Positions 26,741 to 34,988 of a DNA stretch of 64,000 nucleotides are shown piece by piece; positions within the stretch are counted from its first letter, which is position 1, and each line of letters begins with the position of its first letter. The notes below the pieces were generated by a model that was given only the letters and a program-made list of their open reading frames with translations, made no database searches and was not told the DNA's origin. The translations under genes were made by a program, and so were the position numbers. The DNA is from Oceanicola sp. D3 (GTDB taxonomy: Bacteria; Pseudomonadota; Alphaproteobacteria; Rhodobacterales; Rhodobacteraceae), in contig NZ_CP040932.1 in NCBI RefSeq assembly GCF_006351965.1, positions 3,720,001 to 3,784,000 of the forward strand, in the 5' to 3' direction.

Positions 26741-27678
26741 TGCGCGGCCTCCTTCTGGTCCTGGTTCTCTTCGACCAGCGAAAGGAACACATCCTCAAGG
26801 CTCGACTGGCGGGTGGAGAGATCGGTAAATTTCAGCCCGGCAGAGGCCAGATCGGCCATCAGCCGCGTCACCCCGGTCGACCCGGCGGTGGTGTCGAAGG
26901 TATAGGTCAGCCGCGTGCCGTCCAGCTCAAGATCATAGCCCTGCAGGCTGTCAGGCAGCGTCGCGGGCGCTTCTGCCAGCTCCAGCACCAGCTCCTTACG
27001 GCCAAGGCTCTTCATCAGCTTGTCCTTGTCTTCCACAAGCAGCAGCCGGCCCTTGTCGATCACCCCGATCCGGTCGGCCATCTCCTCGGCCTCCTCGATA
27101 TAATGGGTGGTCAGGATGATGGTCACGCCCTCGCTGCGCAGCTCGCGCACCAGCGCCCACATGTCCTTGCGCAGGTTCACATCCACGCCCGCCGTCGGCT
27201 CGTCGAGGAACAGCACCCGCGGCTCGTGGCTGAGCGCCTTTGCAATCAGCACCCGCCGCTTCATCCCGCCCGAAAGCTCATTGTTGCGGCTGTCCTTCTT
27301 GTCCCACAGGCTCAGGCTCTTCAGCACCTTTTCCAGATGCGCCTCGTCCTTCTTCTTGCCGAACAGCCCGCGCGAAAAGCGCACCGTGTTCAGCACCTTC
27401 TCGAAGGGCTCAATCGAAATTTCCTGAGGCACCAGCCCGATCATCTCGCGCGCCGCGCGGTAATCGGTTGCAATGTCATGCCCGCCCACCGTCACGCTGC
27501 CGCCCGTGGGCGTCACCAGCCCGCAGACCGCCGAGATCAGCGTGGTCTTGCCCGCGCCATTGGGCCCGAGCAGCGCAAGAATCTCACCTTCTTCGATATC
27601 CAGATCGACGCCATGCAACGCGGTGAACCCGTCGTCATAGGTCTTTTGCAATCCCTTGATGGAAATGATCGGGGCCAT
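26737..27678 (-). CDS. ABC transporter ATP-binding protein
   Basis: 313 residues, the nucleotide-binding partner of the ABC-2 permease. Walker [11 protein letters not shown] at about residue 40, signature LSGGMKRR, Walker [11 protein letters not shown] and the switch His in [11 protein letters not shown]-terminal extension of about 75 residues (after residue 230) is typical of the YadG/CcmA-like class. Two-gene operon with the permease. Confidence 0.92.
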   Translation of the reverse strand: MAPIISIKGLQKTYDDGFTALHGVDLDIEEGEILALLGPNGAGKTTLISAVCGLVTPTGGSVTVGGHDIATDYRAAREMIGLVPQEISIEPFEKVLNTVRFSRGLFGKKKDEAHLEKVLKSLSLWDKKDSRNNELSGGMKRRVLIAKALSHEPRVLFLDEPTAGVDVNLRKDMWALVRELRSEGVTIILTTHYIEEAEEMADRIGVIDKGRLLLVEDKDKLMKSLGRKELVLELAEAPATLPDSLQGYDLELDGTRLTYTFDTTAGSTGVTRLMADLASAGLKFTDLSTRQSSLEDVFLSLVEENQDQKEAAQ

Positions 27679-27770
27679 GATGCGGCCTCCTTCCCTCGTT
27701 ATGCCAGGGAGAAAGGTGTAGCGCCGAAAGACCCCACGGCAAGACCGAACGGTTCAGTTTCTTGCGCCGT

Positions 27771-27790
27771 GCTGACAGGGGACTGTCAGC
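27771..27790 (-). terminator. Hairpin at the end of the nucleotidyltransferase gene
   Basis: Perfect 8-bp inverted repeat (GCTGACAG / CTGTCAGC) with a four-base loop, overlapping the last codons. No U-run; a weak terminator or processing signal at best. Confidence 0.35.
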
Positions 27791-28805
27791 ATTCAGCCAA
27801 CAGGGCGGCGCTTTCCGGCATATGTTTCAACGTCTTGTCGATCAGCGCACACCACTTCGGCCCACCGGCCCGCGCCTCCTCCCAAGCTTCCGCCAACTCG
27901 CCCGGCCGGTCTTCCGCCAGCGCCGCGATCAGCAGCGCCGCCTGCGCGCGGTCCTTGCGCGCCTTGATCGCATCCCGCCCCTCCCGCCGCGCCGCGACGA
28001 TAAGCTTGTGAATCGCAAAGGCCTCAGGTCGCGGGATCTGCACCAGCACGCCCGAGCGGTAGAGCCCAACCGCAGGGATGGGCCGTGCCAAGAGAAAATT
28101 CAGGTAATGCAGCGATTGTGCCGATACGCCGAGAGAAGGCAGCGGCTTCAGCCCCTCGTCCGCCTCAAAGGACGGCGTGAGGAACTCCACAAGCATCTCC
28201 CGCCGGGTCTGACGCCACCGCCAGACCTTGCCCTTATCGAGCGACGGCACGGGATCGAAGGACAGGTTCGACAAGACATCGTTCATCGGCTCCGAAACCG
28301 TGTCATCAAGCGCCACCGAGAGCCGTTCGAAACTGGCGATATCCACATCGCCTGTCATCGCGGCACCCGAATATCCCAGCTTTACGCCCAACTCGCCCTC
28401 GTAAAGCTTGAAGGCCTGCGTGCCTATGATGGTGCCGCCAAGCCGAAACACACCAATCCGCGCCATCGCTGACAGAAGGCTACCGGTGCCCCCGTCCATC
28501 GTCGCTACGCCCTCGGCACGCAGCAGGCGCACGAGCCGCGTGCGATGGTCATTGCGTTCTGATGCTTCCGCCTTGATCTCGGAAATCCGCTCCAGACGAG
28601 CCCTCAGCTCGGGAGTGTCCTCACCGATGTAGGTTCTTTGCTGAGCCGAACCGGTACGATACGTGTCGTACCAATAGGACTTTTCATTAACTTTGTAGAG
28701 CTTTGGCGTGCCACGGATCTCCGTGACCCGCTCATCAAGATGAGAGCGAAGCAGGTCGTGATAGGCCGATTGGGCGTTCAGCGAATGTCGGCTCAGCTCA
28801 TCCAT
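27786..28805 (-). CDS. GSU2403-family nucleotidyltransferase-fold protein
   Basis: 339 residues matching the NTP_transf_8/GSU2403 family. The N-terminal third is helical (LNAQSAYHDLL...), with the YWYDTYR segment often seen in the family. The central nucleotidyltransferase-like domain includes GGTIIGTQAFKLYEGELG and TGDVDIASFER, where the two Asp could bind metal. The C-terminal domain is helical (AFAIHKLIVAARR). Function is not established. I start at the ATG just inside a palindromic promoter; a TTG three codons up is unsupported. The mRNA looks leaderless. Confidence 0.8.
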   Translation of the reverse strand: MDELSRHSLNAQSAYHDLLRSHLDERVTEIRGTPKLYKVNEKSYWYDTYRTGSAQQRTYIGEDTPELRARLERISEIKAEASERNDHRTRLVRLLRAEGVATMDGGTGSLLSAMARIGVFRLGGTIIGTQAFKLYEGELGVKLGYSGAAMTGDVDIASFERLSVALDDTVSEPMNDVLSNLSFDPVPSLDKGKVWRWRQTRREMLVEFLTPSFEADEGLKPLPSLGVSAQSLHYLNFLLARPIPAVGLYRSGVLVQIPRPEAFAIHKLIVAARREGRDAIKARKDRAQAALLIAALAEDRPGELAEAWEEARAGGPKWCALIDKTLKHMPESAALLAEC

Positions 28806-28843
28806 ATACAGCAAAAATATTTTTTGCTGTATATGCCGTCAAT
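28804..28843 (-). promoter_or_regulatory. Palindromic operator over a sigma-70-type promoter
   Basis: Perfect inverted repeat with 14-bp arms ATATACAGCAAAAA / TTTTTGCTGTATAT and a 3-base spacer (28804-28834). On the minus strand it overlaps a promoter with -35 TTGACG (28838-28843), 17-base spacer and -10 TATTTT, placing the start within about 2 bases of the ATG at 28805. A further half-site, GCAGCAAAAA, lies at 28852-28861. This fits repression by a dimeric regulator of the nucleotidyltransferase gene. Confidence 0.65.
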
Positions 28844-28885
28844 ATCTTTGTGCAGCAAAAACCAAAATTGCTATGCACAATCCCC

Positions 28886-29482
28886 TCAGCGGCGGCGGTC
28901 GCGGCGCGAACTCATCGGCTGGAAGGCCACGCCAACATGGGCTTCGCAGTAGGGCTTGCCCTGTTGCACGGAAAGCCCGCAAAACCAAAAGTCCTCTGTC
29001 GCCGGGTCGCCGATCGGCCATTTGCAGGTCCGCTCGGTCAGCTCCATCAGGCTGAGTTTCTTGGCCTTCTTCTCAACCTCGCGCACCGAGGCCAGCGCCT
29101 CGGGGCTGATCTCGTTGGCCGAGGGCTGCGGCGGCAGCGGCTGGCCTGCGGGGATGATCGCCTTGCGCGCGGCACTCATCGGCGGCGCGGCGCTCTGGGT
29201 CGCAGGCTCTTCCTTGGCGGGCTTTTCCTTGGCCGGTTCAGCAGCCTTCTGCGGCTTGGCCTTCGCCTTGGGCTTTGCAGCCGCCGGCTTTTCCTTCGCG
29301 GCGGGTTTTGCCGCCGGCGCGGGCGAAGCCCCCGTCGCACGGTTCGAAAGCCCAAGCCGGTGCACCTTGCCAATCACGGCATTGCGGGTCACCCCGCCCA
29401 GCTCCTTGGCAATCTGGCTGGCCGACTGGCCTTCGCCCCACATCCGTTTCAGGGTTTCCACGCGCTCATCGGTCCACGACAT
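28886..29482 (-). CDS. gcrA: Cell-cycle regulator GcrA
   Basis: Alphaproteobacterial transcription factor that binds sigma-70 and methylated promoters to drive S-phase genes. 198 residues. The N-terminal helix-turn-helix is MSWTDERVETLKRMW ... SASQIAKELGG-VTRNAVIGK; the central 90 residues are Ala/Lys/Pro-rich and variable; the C-terminal sigma-binding part has TCKWPIGDP, FWFCG and GKPYCEAH. All are GcrA hallmarks. Confidence 0.95.
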   Translation of the reverse strand: MSWTDERVETLKRMWGEGQSASQIAKELGGVTRNAVIGKVHRLGLSNRATGASPAPAAKPAAKEKPAAAKPKAKAKPQKAAEPAKEKPAKEEPATQSAAPPMSAARKAIIPAGQPLPPQPSANEISPEALASVREVEKKAKKLSLMELTERTCKWPIGDPATEDFWFCGLSVQQGKPYCEAHVGVAFQPMSSRRDRRR

Positions 29483-29506
29483 TGGCCCGTCATCCTTTCA
29501 ACTGAA

Positions 29507-29534
29507 AAGCGGCCCGCCACCGGGCCGCTTGTTT
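29507..29534 (-). terminator. Terminator after the EamA gene
   Basis: Perfect 10-bp stem (AAGCGGCCCG / CGGGCCGCTT), loop of four. On the minus strand the last stem bases and the tail read CTTTTCAG, which would end the EamA transcript before gcrA. Confidence 0.7.
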
Positions 29535-29537
29535 CCC

Positions 29538-30467
29538 TTATTTTACTACGCCAGCGCCCGGGTGCAACCCGACCGGGCGCTTTCTACCTTCTCTCCAGGC
29601 CAGCAGTAGCGCGCCCGCCACGATCACGCCCGCGCCCAGGTAGCTCACCCAGCCGGGCAAAACGCCAAAGACCACCGCATCGAAGATCGCGGCAAAGACC
29701 AGCGTGCCGTAGGTGAACGGAGCGGCAAAGGAGGCGTCTGCCCGCGCCATCCCGTTGATAAAGAGGGTCTGGGTCAGTGCCATCGTCACCCCAACCCCCG
29801 CCGCCGCGCCCCATTGCAGCCCGGTCGGCATCTGCCATCCAGCCGCCACGGCAGCCACCGAGGCAATCACCACGCCGATGCAATTGTTCACCAGCAGAAT
29901 TTGCAGCCGCCCCTCCCGCCCGGTGAGCTTCTTGATCCAGATCGCCTCCAACCCCATCGAAACCGCCGCCCCCATCGCCAGCAGCGCCGCAGGCTGAAAG
30001 CTCGCAGGGGTGGGCCGCAGCAAAATGGTCGCGCCGGTCAGGGCAATCGCCACCGCGCCCCAGCGCACCCAGCCCACCCGCTCACCCAGCAACAGCACCG
30101 CAAAGATCAGCGTAAAGACAGGGCTGGTGAAGGTGAGCGCCGTGGCATCGGCCATCGGTATATAGGCCACCGCCGCGAACATTAAAGTCACCCCGCCCCA
30201 ACCGCAGCCGGTGCGCGCGATATGCAGCCCCATATGCGGGCGCGTCAGCCGCAGCCGCATCACCGCCGCCGCCATCGCAAACACCATCAGCGCAAAGACA
30301 AAGCGCCCCTGGCTCACCTGAAAGGGCGAAAGGGCGGGGCCAAGCGCGTCGGTCGTCAGCGACTTGGCGAACAGCGTGGAAAGCGCAATGAAACAGGTCG
30401 AGGCCACGATGCAGATCGCCGCAATCAGGTTGTCCGGCTTGACCGGGATAAAGGTGGCGTCACGCAT
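29538..30467 (-). CDS. EamA/DMT-family transporter
   Basis: 309 residues with ten hydrophobic segments in two EamA repeats; the repeat ends are visible as ADATALTFTSPVFTLIFA and ADASFAAPFTYGTLVFA. Drug/metabolite transporters of this type export amino acids, purines or other small metabolites; the substrate is unknown. Divergent from the arginine genes. Confidence 0.9.
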   Translation of the reverse strand: MRDATFIPVKPDNLIAAICIVASTCFIALSTLFAKSLTTDALGPALSPFQVSQGRFVFALMVFAMAAAVMRLRLTRPHMGLHIARTGCGWGGVTLMFAAVAYIPMADATALTFTSPVFTLIFAVLLLGERVGWVRWGAVAIALTGATILLRPTPASFQPAALLAMGAAVSMGLEAIWIKKLTGREGRLQILLVNNCIGVVIASVAAVAAGWQMPTGLQWGAAAGVGVTMALTQTLFINGMARADASFAAPFTYGTLVFAAIFDAVVFGVLPGWVSYLGAGVIVAGALLLAWREGRKRPVGLHPGAGVVK

Positions 30468-30543
30468 CAGGGATCCGGGGGTTTTATGCTCCCCGCATAG
30501 ATCGTGCTTCCCAAGGCCGCGTCAATGCGCTATCTGCCCCGCC

Positions 30544-30585
30544 ATGACCACTTGCGCCAATATCCGACGCCGACGCCGCGCCTGA
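30544..30585 (+). CDS. Candidate arginine attenuator leader peptide (13 aa)
   Basis: ATG followed by 12 codons and TGA, encoding MTTCANIRRRRRA with five consecutive Arg codons (CGA CGC CGA CGC CGC). It lies about 115 bases upstream of argD-argF on the same strand, with two possible hairpins between. This is the layout of a leader peptide at which ribosomes would stall when charged tRNA-Arg is scarce, favouring readthrough into argDF. A good ribosome site is not visible (only CAAGG about 28 bases upstream). The same frame is open further upstream, so a chance Arg run in GC-rich DNA is the alternative. Confidence 0.45.
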   Translation: MTTCANIRRRRRA

Positions 30586-30592
30586 TTACTCT

Positions 30593-30679
30593 CGGGCCGC
30601 TTCGCCGTGCCCGCCCGCAACCCGGTCCAAACCCCAAAAATCGTTGACGAAAGCCCCTCTCTGAGCCATTTCGGGGCTT
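30593..30679 (+). promoter_or_regulatory. Candidate arg attenuator stem-loops
   Basis: First hairpin: CGGGC (30593-30597) with GCCCG (30609-30613), starting 8 bases after the leader stop. Second: AAGCCCC (30651-30657) with GGGGCTT (30673-30679), ending 22 bases before the argD ATG and partly hiding its leader. Only a short CATTCC follows, not a U-run, so the second might act on translation rather than termination. Confidence 0.35.
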
Positions 30680-30700
30680 CATTCCAGAAAGGACGATCCG

Positions 30701-31882
30701 ATGATCCCCTCCATCCTGCCGACCTACAATCGCGCACCCCTCACCTTCGTGAAGGGCGAAGGCGCATGGCTGGTGGAGCAGGATGGCCGACGTTTCCTTG
30801 ATCTCGGCTCCGGCATCGCCGTGAATGCTCTGGGCCACGCCGCGCCCGAGCTGGTGCAGGTGCTCACCGAGCAGGCCAGCAAGCTCTGGCACGTGTCCAA
30901 CCTCTACACCGTGGCCGAGCAGAAGGCGCTGGCCGACAAGCTGGTGGAGGTGAGCTTTGCCGATACCGTCTTCTTCACCAACTCCGGCACCGAAACCTGC
31001 GAGCTGGCGGTGAAGATGGCCCGCAAGTTCCACCACGCGGCGGGCAACCCCGAGCGCATCGAAATCCTCACCTTCGAAGGCTGCTTCCACGGCCGCTCCT
31101 CCGCCGCGATCGCCGCCTCGGGCAGCGAAAAGATGGTTGGCGGCTTCGGCCCCGTCCTCCCCGGCTTCCGCCACCTCGCATGGGGCGACATGGCGCAATT
31201 CGAGGCCGAGGTCGCCAAGCCCGATGTCGCCGCCGTCATGATCGAGCCGGTGCAGGGCGAGGGCGGCATCCGCGTGCTGCCCGATGACCAGCTCAAGGCC
31301 ATCCGCGCCGCCTGCACCGCGCATGGCGTGCTGCTGATCGCGGATGAGGTGCAATGCGGCATTGGCCGCACCGGCAAGTTCTTCGGCTTCGAATGGGCCG
31401 GGATCGCGCCCGATATCGCCATGTCCGCCAAGGGCATCGGCGGCGGCTTCCCCCTCGGCGCGGTGCTGGCCACCGAGGCCGCTGCGGCGGGCATGGTCGC
31501 AGGCACCCACGGCTCCACCTACGGCGGCAACCCGCTGGGCTGCGCCGTGGGCAAGGCGGTGGTCGATGTGGTCTCCGACCCGGCGTTTCTCGACGCGGTC
31601 AACCGCAAGTCCGGCCTCCTGCGGCAAAAGCTGGAGGGGCTGATCGACGCCCACCCCGAGGTTTTCGAAAGCGTCCGCGGGCAAGGCCTCATGCTCGGCA
31701 TCAAGTGCAAGGCCCCGGTGGCCGACGTGGTGAAGGCGGGCTACGACGCCCTCGTCATCACCGTGCCTGCGGCCGACAACGTGGCCCGCCTGCTGCCGCC
31801 CCTGAACATCACCGAGGAAGAAATTTCCGAGGCCATCACCCGGCTCGACGCCGCCGCAACTGCCGTGGAGACCGCGCAATGA
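30701..31882 (+). CDS. argD: Acetylornithine aminotransferase
   Basis: PLP enzyme converting N-acetylglutamate semialdehyde to N-acetylornithine in arginine synthesis; members often also act in lysine synthesis. 393 residues with the class-III pattern: [15 protein letters not shown], the [12 protein letters not shown] motif and the Schiff-base Lys in [14 protein letters not shown]. Ribosome site GAAAGGA precedes the ATG. Overlaps argF by four bases (ATGA). Confidence 0.96.
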   Translation: MIPSILPTYNRAPLTFVKGEGAWLVEQDGRRFLDLGSGIAVNALGHAAPELVQVLTEQASKLWHVSNLYTVAEQKALADKLVEVSFADTVFFTNSGTETCELAVKMARKFHHAAGNPERIEILTFEGCFHGRSSAAIAASGSEKMVGGFGPVLPGFRHLAWGDMAQFEAEVAKPDVAAVMIEPVQGEGGIRVLPDDQLKAIRAACTAHGVLLIADEVQCGIGRTGKFFGFEWAGIAPDIAMSAKGIGGGFPLGAVLATEAAAAGMVAGTHGSTYGGNPLGCAVGKAVVDVVSDPAFLDAVNRKSGLLRQKLEGLIDAHPEVFESVRGQGLMLGIKCKAPVADVVKAGYDALVITVPAADNVARLLPPLNITEEEISEAITRLDAAATAVETAQ

Positions 31883-32805
31883 ACCACTTCCTCGACATCA
31901 ACAAAACCGACATCACCGACCTTCGCGCGATGATCGACAACGCAACCGCCATGAAGAAGGCCCGCGCTGGCCGCCTCAAGGGCCTGCCCGACGACGAGCA
32001 GCCGCTGGCGGGCCATATCGTTGCGCTGGTGTTTGAAAAACCCTCCACCCGTACCCGCGTCAGCTTCGACGTGGGAGTGCGCCAGATGGGCGGGCAAACC
32101 ATGGTCCTCTCGGGCGGCGAAATGCAGCTTGGCCACGGCGAAACCATCGCCGACACCGCCCGCGTGCTGTCGCGCTACGTTGATCTCATCATGCTGCGCA
32201 CCTTCGCCGAAGATACCCTGCTGGAAATGGCCGAGCACGCCTCGGTGCCCGTCATCAACGGCCTCACCGACCGCACCCACCCCTGCCAGATCATGGCAGA
32301 CGTGATGACCTACGAGGAGCATCGCGGCCCGATTGCGGGCAAAAAGGTCGTCTGGGCGGGCGATGGCAACAACGTCTGCGCCAGCTTCCTGCACGCCGCA
32401 GGCAAATTCGGCTTCGATGTCACCTTCTGCGGCCCCGAACAGCTTGATCCCGAGCGGGTGTTCGTCGAAGAGGCCCGCGCCGCAGGCTCCAAAGTGGAGT
32501 TCGACCGCGATATCTGGTCCGCCGTCGAAGGTGCCGACCTGATCGTGGCCGATACATGGGTGTCGATGCACGATGCCCAAAGCACCCGCGAACGCCGCCA
32601 CAACCTGCTGCGCCCCTATCAGGTGAATGAGGACGTGATGGCCGCCGCGGGCGAGCAGGCGCTGTTCATGCACTGCCTCCCCGCGCACCGGGGCGAAGAG
32701 GTGACAAGCGCGGTGATGGATGGCCCGCAGTCGGTAATCTTCGATGAGGCCGAAAACCGCCTGCACGCGCAAAAGGCCGTTCTGCGCTGGTGCCTCGGCG
32801 CCTGA
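31879..32805 (+). CDS. argF: Ornithine carbamoyltransferase
   Basis: Forms citrulline from ornithine and carbamoyl phosphate. 308 residues. The carbamoyl-phosphate site STRTR is at about residues 55-59, with HPCQIMAD in the centre, WVSMHD for ornithine, and the [11 protein letters not shown] loop containing the catalytic Cys. Translationally coupled to argD; the pair is a two-gene arginine operon. Confidence 0.97.
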   Translation: MNHFLDINKTDITDLRAMIDNATAMKKARAGRLKGLPDDEQPLAGHIVALVFEKPSTRTRVSFDVGVRQMGGQTMVLSGGEMQLGHGETIADTARVLSRYVDLIMLRTFAEDTLLEMAEHASVPVINGLTDRTHPCQIMADVMTYEEHRGPIAGKKVVWAGDGNNVCASFLHAAGKFGFDVTFCGPEQLDPERVFVEEARAAGSKVEFDRDIWSAVEGADLIVADTWVSMHDAQSTRERRHNLLRPYQVNEDVMAAAGEQALFMHCLPAHRGEEVTSAVMDGPQSVIFDEAENRLHAQKAVLRWCLGA

Positions 32806-32893
32806 GGCAAGGCAGCTCATCAAGACCCTCCGTGCCTTTCTTCGCAGCTGCAGGGAGGGCTCAAACGGCCAACGCGCGCCCCCTAAAACGCAA

Positions 32894-32931
32894 CCACCGG
32901 CCGCCTGTTCCTGAAAACGGGGGGCCGGTGG
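32894..32931. terminator. Hairpin between argF and the LysM gene
   Basis: Nine-bp stem (CCACCGGCC / GGCCGGTGG) around a 20-base loop, in the gap between converging genes. No strong T-run. Confidence 0.45.
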
Positions 32932-32987
32932 CTTTGGGGGCGTGACTGGTTATTCTGCTTACTCTTTCGCCCTTCGGATGTGCTCTC

Positions 32988-34145
32988 TCAGCCGGCTGGT
33001 ATCGTCAGCCGCTGGCCCGCACGGATCTTGTCGGGGCTCAAAAGCGCTTCCCGATTTGCTTCGAAGATCATCGTGTAACGGCTGGTCACGCCGTAGAAGC
33101 GATAGGCAATCGCCGCAAGGCTGTCGCCCCGCTTCACGGTGTAGGTCACCGGCGATTCAAGCTGGCGGACCACGGGGCGCTGCACCGGCGTTGGCGCTGC
33201 GGCAGCGGCTCCGTTTGCGGCCTGCTGGCGTGCGCCCGCCTCGGCCCCGGCCCGTGCCGTGGAGGCACTGACCAGCGCGTTCAGCACCAGCGCCGAATCC
33301 ACCTGCCCGTCGGGCCGCAGCAGGGCCGCCGGCGCGTCAAGCTGCCCGGATGCCGAAAGCCGGTCGATCAGCTCGATCAGGTCTTCATCCGACCGGCCCT
33401 CTTCGATCGCCTGCGCAATCACGTCTTCCAGCGCCACCACAGGCCCGGCCCCGTTGCCCGCATCCGCCTCTTGCGAAAACTCGGCCCCAAGCCCGTTCAG
33501 CACATAGGCTGTCGACCACTCCTGCGCGTCTTCCAGTGCCGATGTCACCTTGCGCGGCCCTTGGCCAAGGCCGATCAACACGTAATCCGTCGTCCACGAG
33601 GCTGCGTCTCTCAGGGCCCGGTCGGATGACGCGCGGGACTTCGTGCTGCGCTCCACGTTCACCAGCGGGCCGCCCATTGCCTCCGGATCGGGGGTGGACG
33701 CCACATCGGCAGCGGGCTGTTCCTCGGGCAGCTCATGGCCCAGCCCGGCCAGCACACCCCGGCTGAGCGCTTCCACATCGCCGCTTGCGCCCGGCGTGGT
33801 GTCTTCGATTGCAGGGGCCGAGAGGGCCACTGCCGCCGCAAGGGCATTCTCATCCGCGAGCGGCCCCTGTTTTTCGGCCGCCGCGGTGGCGACCTCCGCC
33901 ACCTCCAGCGGCTGCACCTCGGGCTCCGGCATCACCGCCGCAGCCTCAACCGGCTCTGCGGCCACATCCTCGGCCCCGCTCGCAAGCTCACCGCTTCGCA
34001 GCATCTCGCCGGTGCTCACAGCCTCCGCCGCGCCGCTGTTGCGCCCGATCCCGGGCATGAAGAGCACCGCCGCAAGGGTCGCCGTCAGCAACGCAGAGGC
34101 CACAACCAGAGCTCTGAACATGTTATCCTGCCCCCGCATCGCCAT
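32988..34145 (-). CDS. LysM-domain envelope protein
   Basis: 385 residues. An N-terminal hydrophobic segment (FRALVVASALLTATLAAVLF) should anchor it in the inner membrane or act as a signal. The long middle is Ala/Glu/Pro-rich and low in complexity, with an approximate internal duplication (DYVLIGLGQGPRKV and AYVLNGLGAEF). The C-terminal 50 residues are a LysM domain (YTVKRGDSLAAIAYRFYG ... KIRAGQRLTIP) that binds peptidoglycan. The ATG overlaps the rhodanese stop by one base; two further in-frame ATGs lie within 9 codons. Confidence 0.85.
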   Translation of the reverse strand: MAMRGQDNMFRALVVASALLTATLAAVLFMPGIGRNSGAAEAVSTGEMLRSGELASGAEDVAAEPVEAAAVMPEPEVQPLEVAEVATAAAEKQGPLADENALAAAVALSAPAIEDTTPGASGDVEALSRGVLAGLGHELPEEQPAADVASTPDPEAMGGPLVNVERSTKSRASSDRALRDAASWTTDYVLIGLGQGPRKVTSALEDAQEWSTAYVLNGLGAEFSQEADAGNGAGPVVALEDVIAQAIEEGRSDEDLIELIDRLSASGQLDAPAALLRPDGQVDSALVLNALVSASTARAGAEAGARQQAANGAAAAAPTPVQRPVVRQLESPVTYTVKRGDSLAAIAYRFYGVTSRYTMIFEANREALLSPDKIRAGQRLTIPAG

Positions 34146-34744
34146 CAGGGTTGCGCCACGTTCAGGCCGAGCATCTGCCAAACCTGAATCCCACCACGGT
34201 AGTAATGCAGCTTCTCTGCCGGGTAGCCCGCCGAAGAGAGGCTGGCGATGGATTTGGCGGTCTGGTCGCAGCCGGGCCCGGCGCAAAACAGGGTCAGCTC
34301 CATTGCGCCATCAAAGTTCCAATTGCCACCGTTCTCCTTGGCCCCCAGCGCCTTGAGAATATCTTTGCGATAGGGGTTTTCGGGATCGAGCGTGGTGTAA
34401 GGCACATTCACCGCGCCGGGGATTGTGCCGTTGATGAAAACGTCAGGCATCCGGCTGTCGAGCAGCAGGCCCTTGCCGCTGGCCACCGTGTTTTCGAGAA
34501 AGGCGATAACCTCGAGCTCGCCCACGGTTTCCACGCCTTCTGCCACATAGGCGGGCTGGATGCAGGCGGGCGGGCAGTTCTGCGCCCCCGCGGCTTCGTC
34601 TTGCGTTCTTTCAATGGTGATCGCTTCGCCCTTCAGGTCGAAGCTCTTTGAAAGCATGTCTTCCGTAATCCGGATCGGCTCCGCCCCGAGGCCAGCAACC
34701 CCTGTGGCATATGCCGCCGCAATCGCAACCGCGATCATGCGCAT
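34145..34744 (-). CDS. Exported rhodanese-domain protein
   Basis: 199 residues with an N-terminal signal sequence of about 20 residues. A single rhodanese domain follows: LLLDSRMPDVF, GTIPGAVNVPY and the active-site loop LFCAGPGCDQTA, where the first Cys is in the catalytic position. Two extra Cys (NCPPAC) near residue 57 could form a disulphide. Periplasmic rhodaneses may carry sulfur or serve redox control; the role here is unknown. Co-transcribed with the LysM gene. Confidence 0.82.
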   Translation of the reverse strand: MRMIAVAIAAAYATGVAGLGAEPIRITEDMLSKSFDLKGEAITIERTQDEAAGAQNCPPACIQPAYVAEGVETVGELEVIAFLENTVASGKGLLLDSRMPDVFINGTIPGAVNVPYTTLDPENPYRKDILKALGAKENGGNWNFDGAMELTLFCAGPGCDQTAKSIASLSSAGYPAEKLHYYRGGIQVWQMLGLNVAQP

Positions 34745-34878
34745 AATATGTCCCCCAACAGCCGGAGCGCCCTTGATTATGGAAATGGCAGACGGACGCG
34801 CCTATCCTATACACCGCAAAATGTAGCGAAGTTTCGCCTATGCGGTCAATATAAAGTGTAGCTTTCAAGATACGGTGG

Positions 34879-34894
34879 CTCGCCCGTCGGCGAG
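34879..34894. other. Hairpin between folC and the rhodanese gene
   Basis: Six-bp stem CTCGCC / GGCGAG with loop CGTC in a 244-base gap downstream of folC. The same gap holds the rhodanese promoter region, including a small inverted repeat GCGAA-GT-TTCGC; nothing else is supportable. Confidence 0.35.
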
Positions 34895-34988
34895 TTTATG
34901 AGTCGTTCCAAGGGCTTACCCGACGCCTAAATTTCAACCGGCTCCGGCAAACTCCCGCCATGGCAGCCACGCGGGCCGATTGCAGGGA

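Noticed and set aside
30364-30585. A 73-codon frame ending with the Arg run, instead of a 13-codon leader
   Set aside because: The upstream part overlaps the EamA gene on the other strand and has no features; the short version fits the context better.
30530-31879. Long open frame antisense to argD
   Set aside because: Shadow of argD with no recognisable domain.
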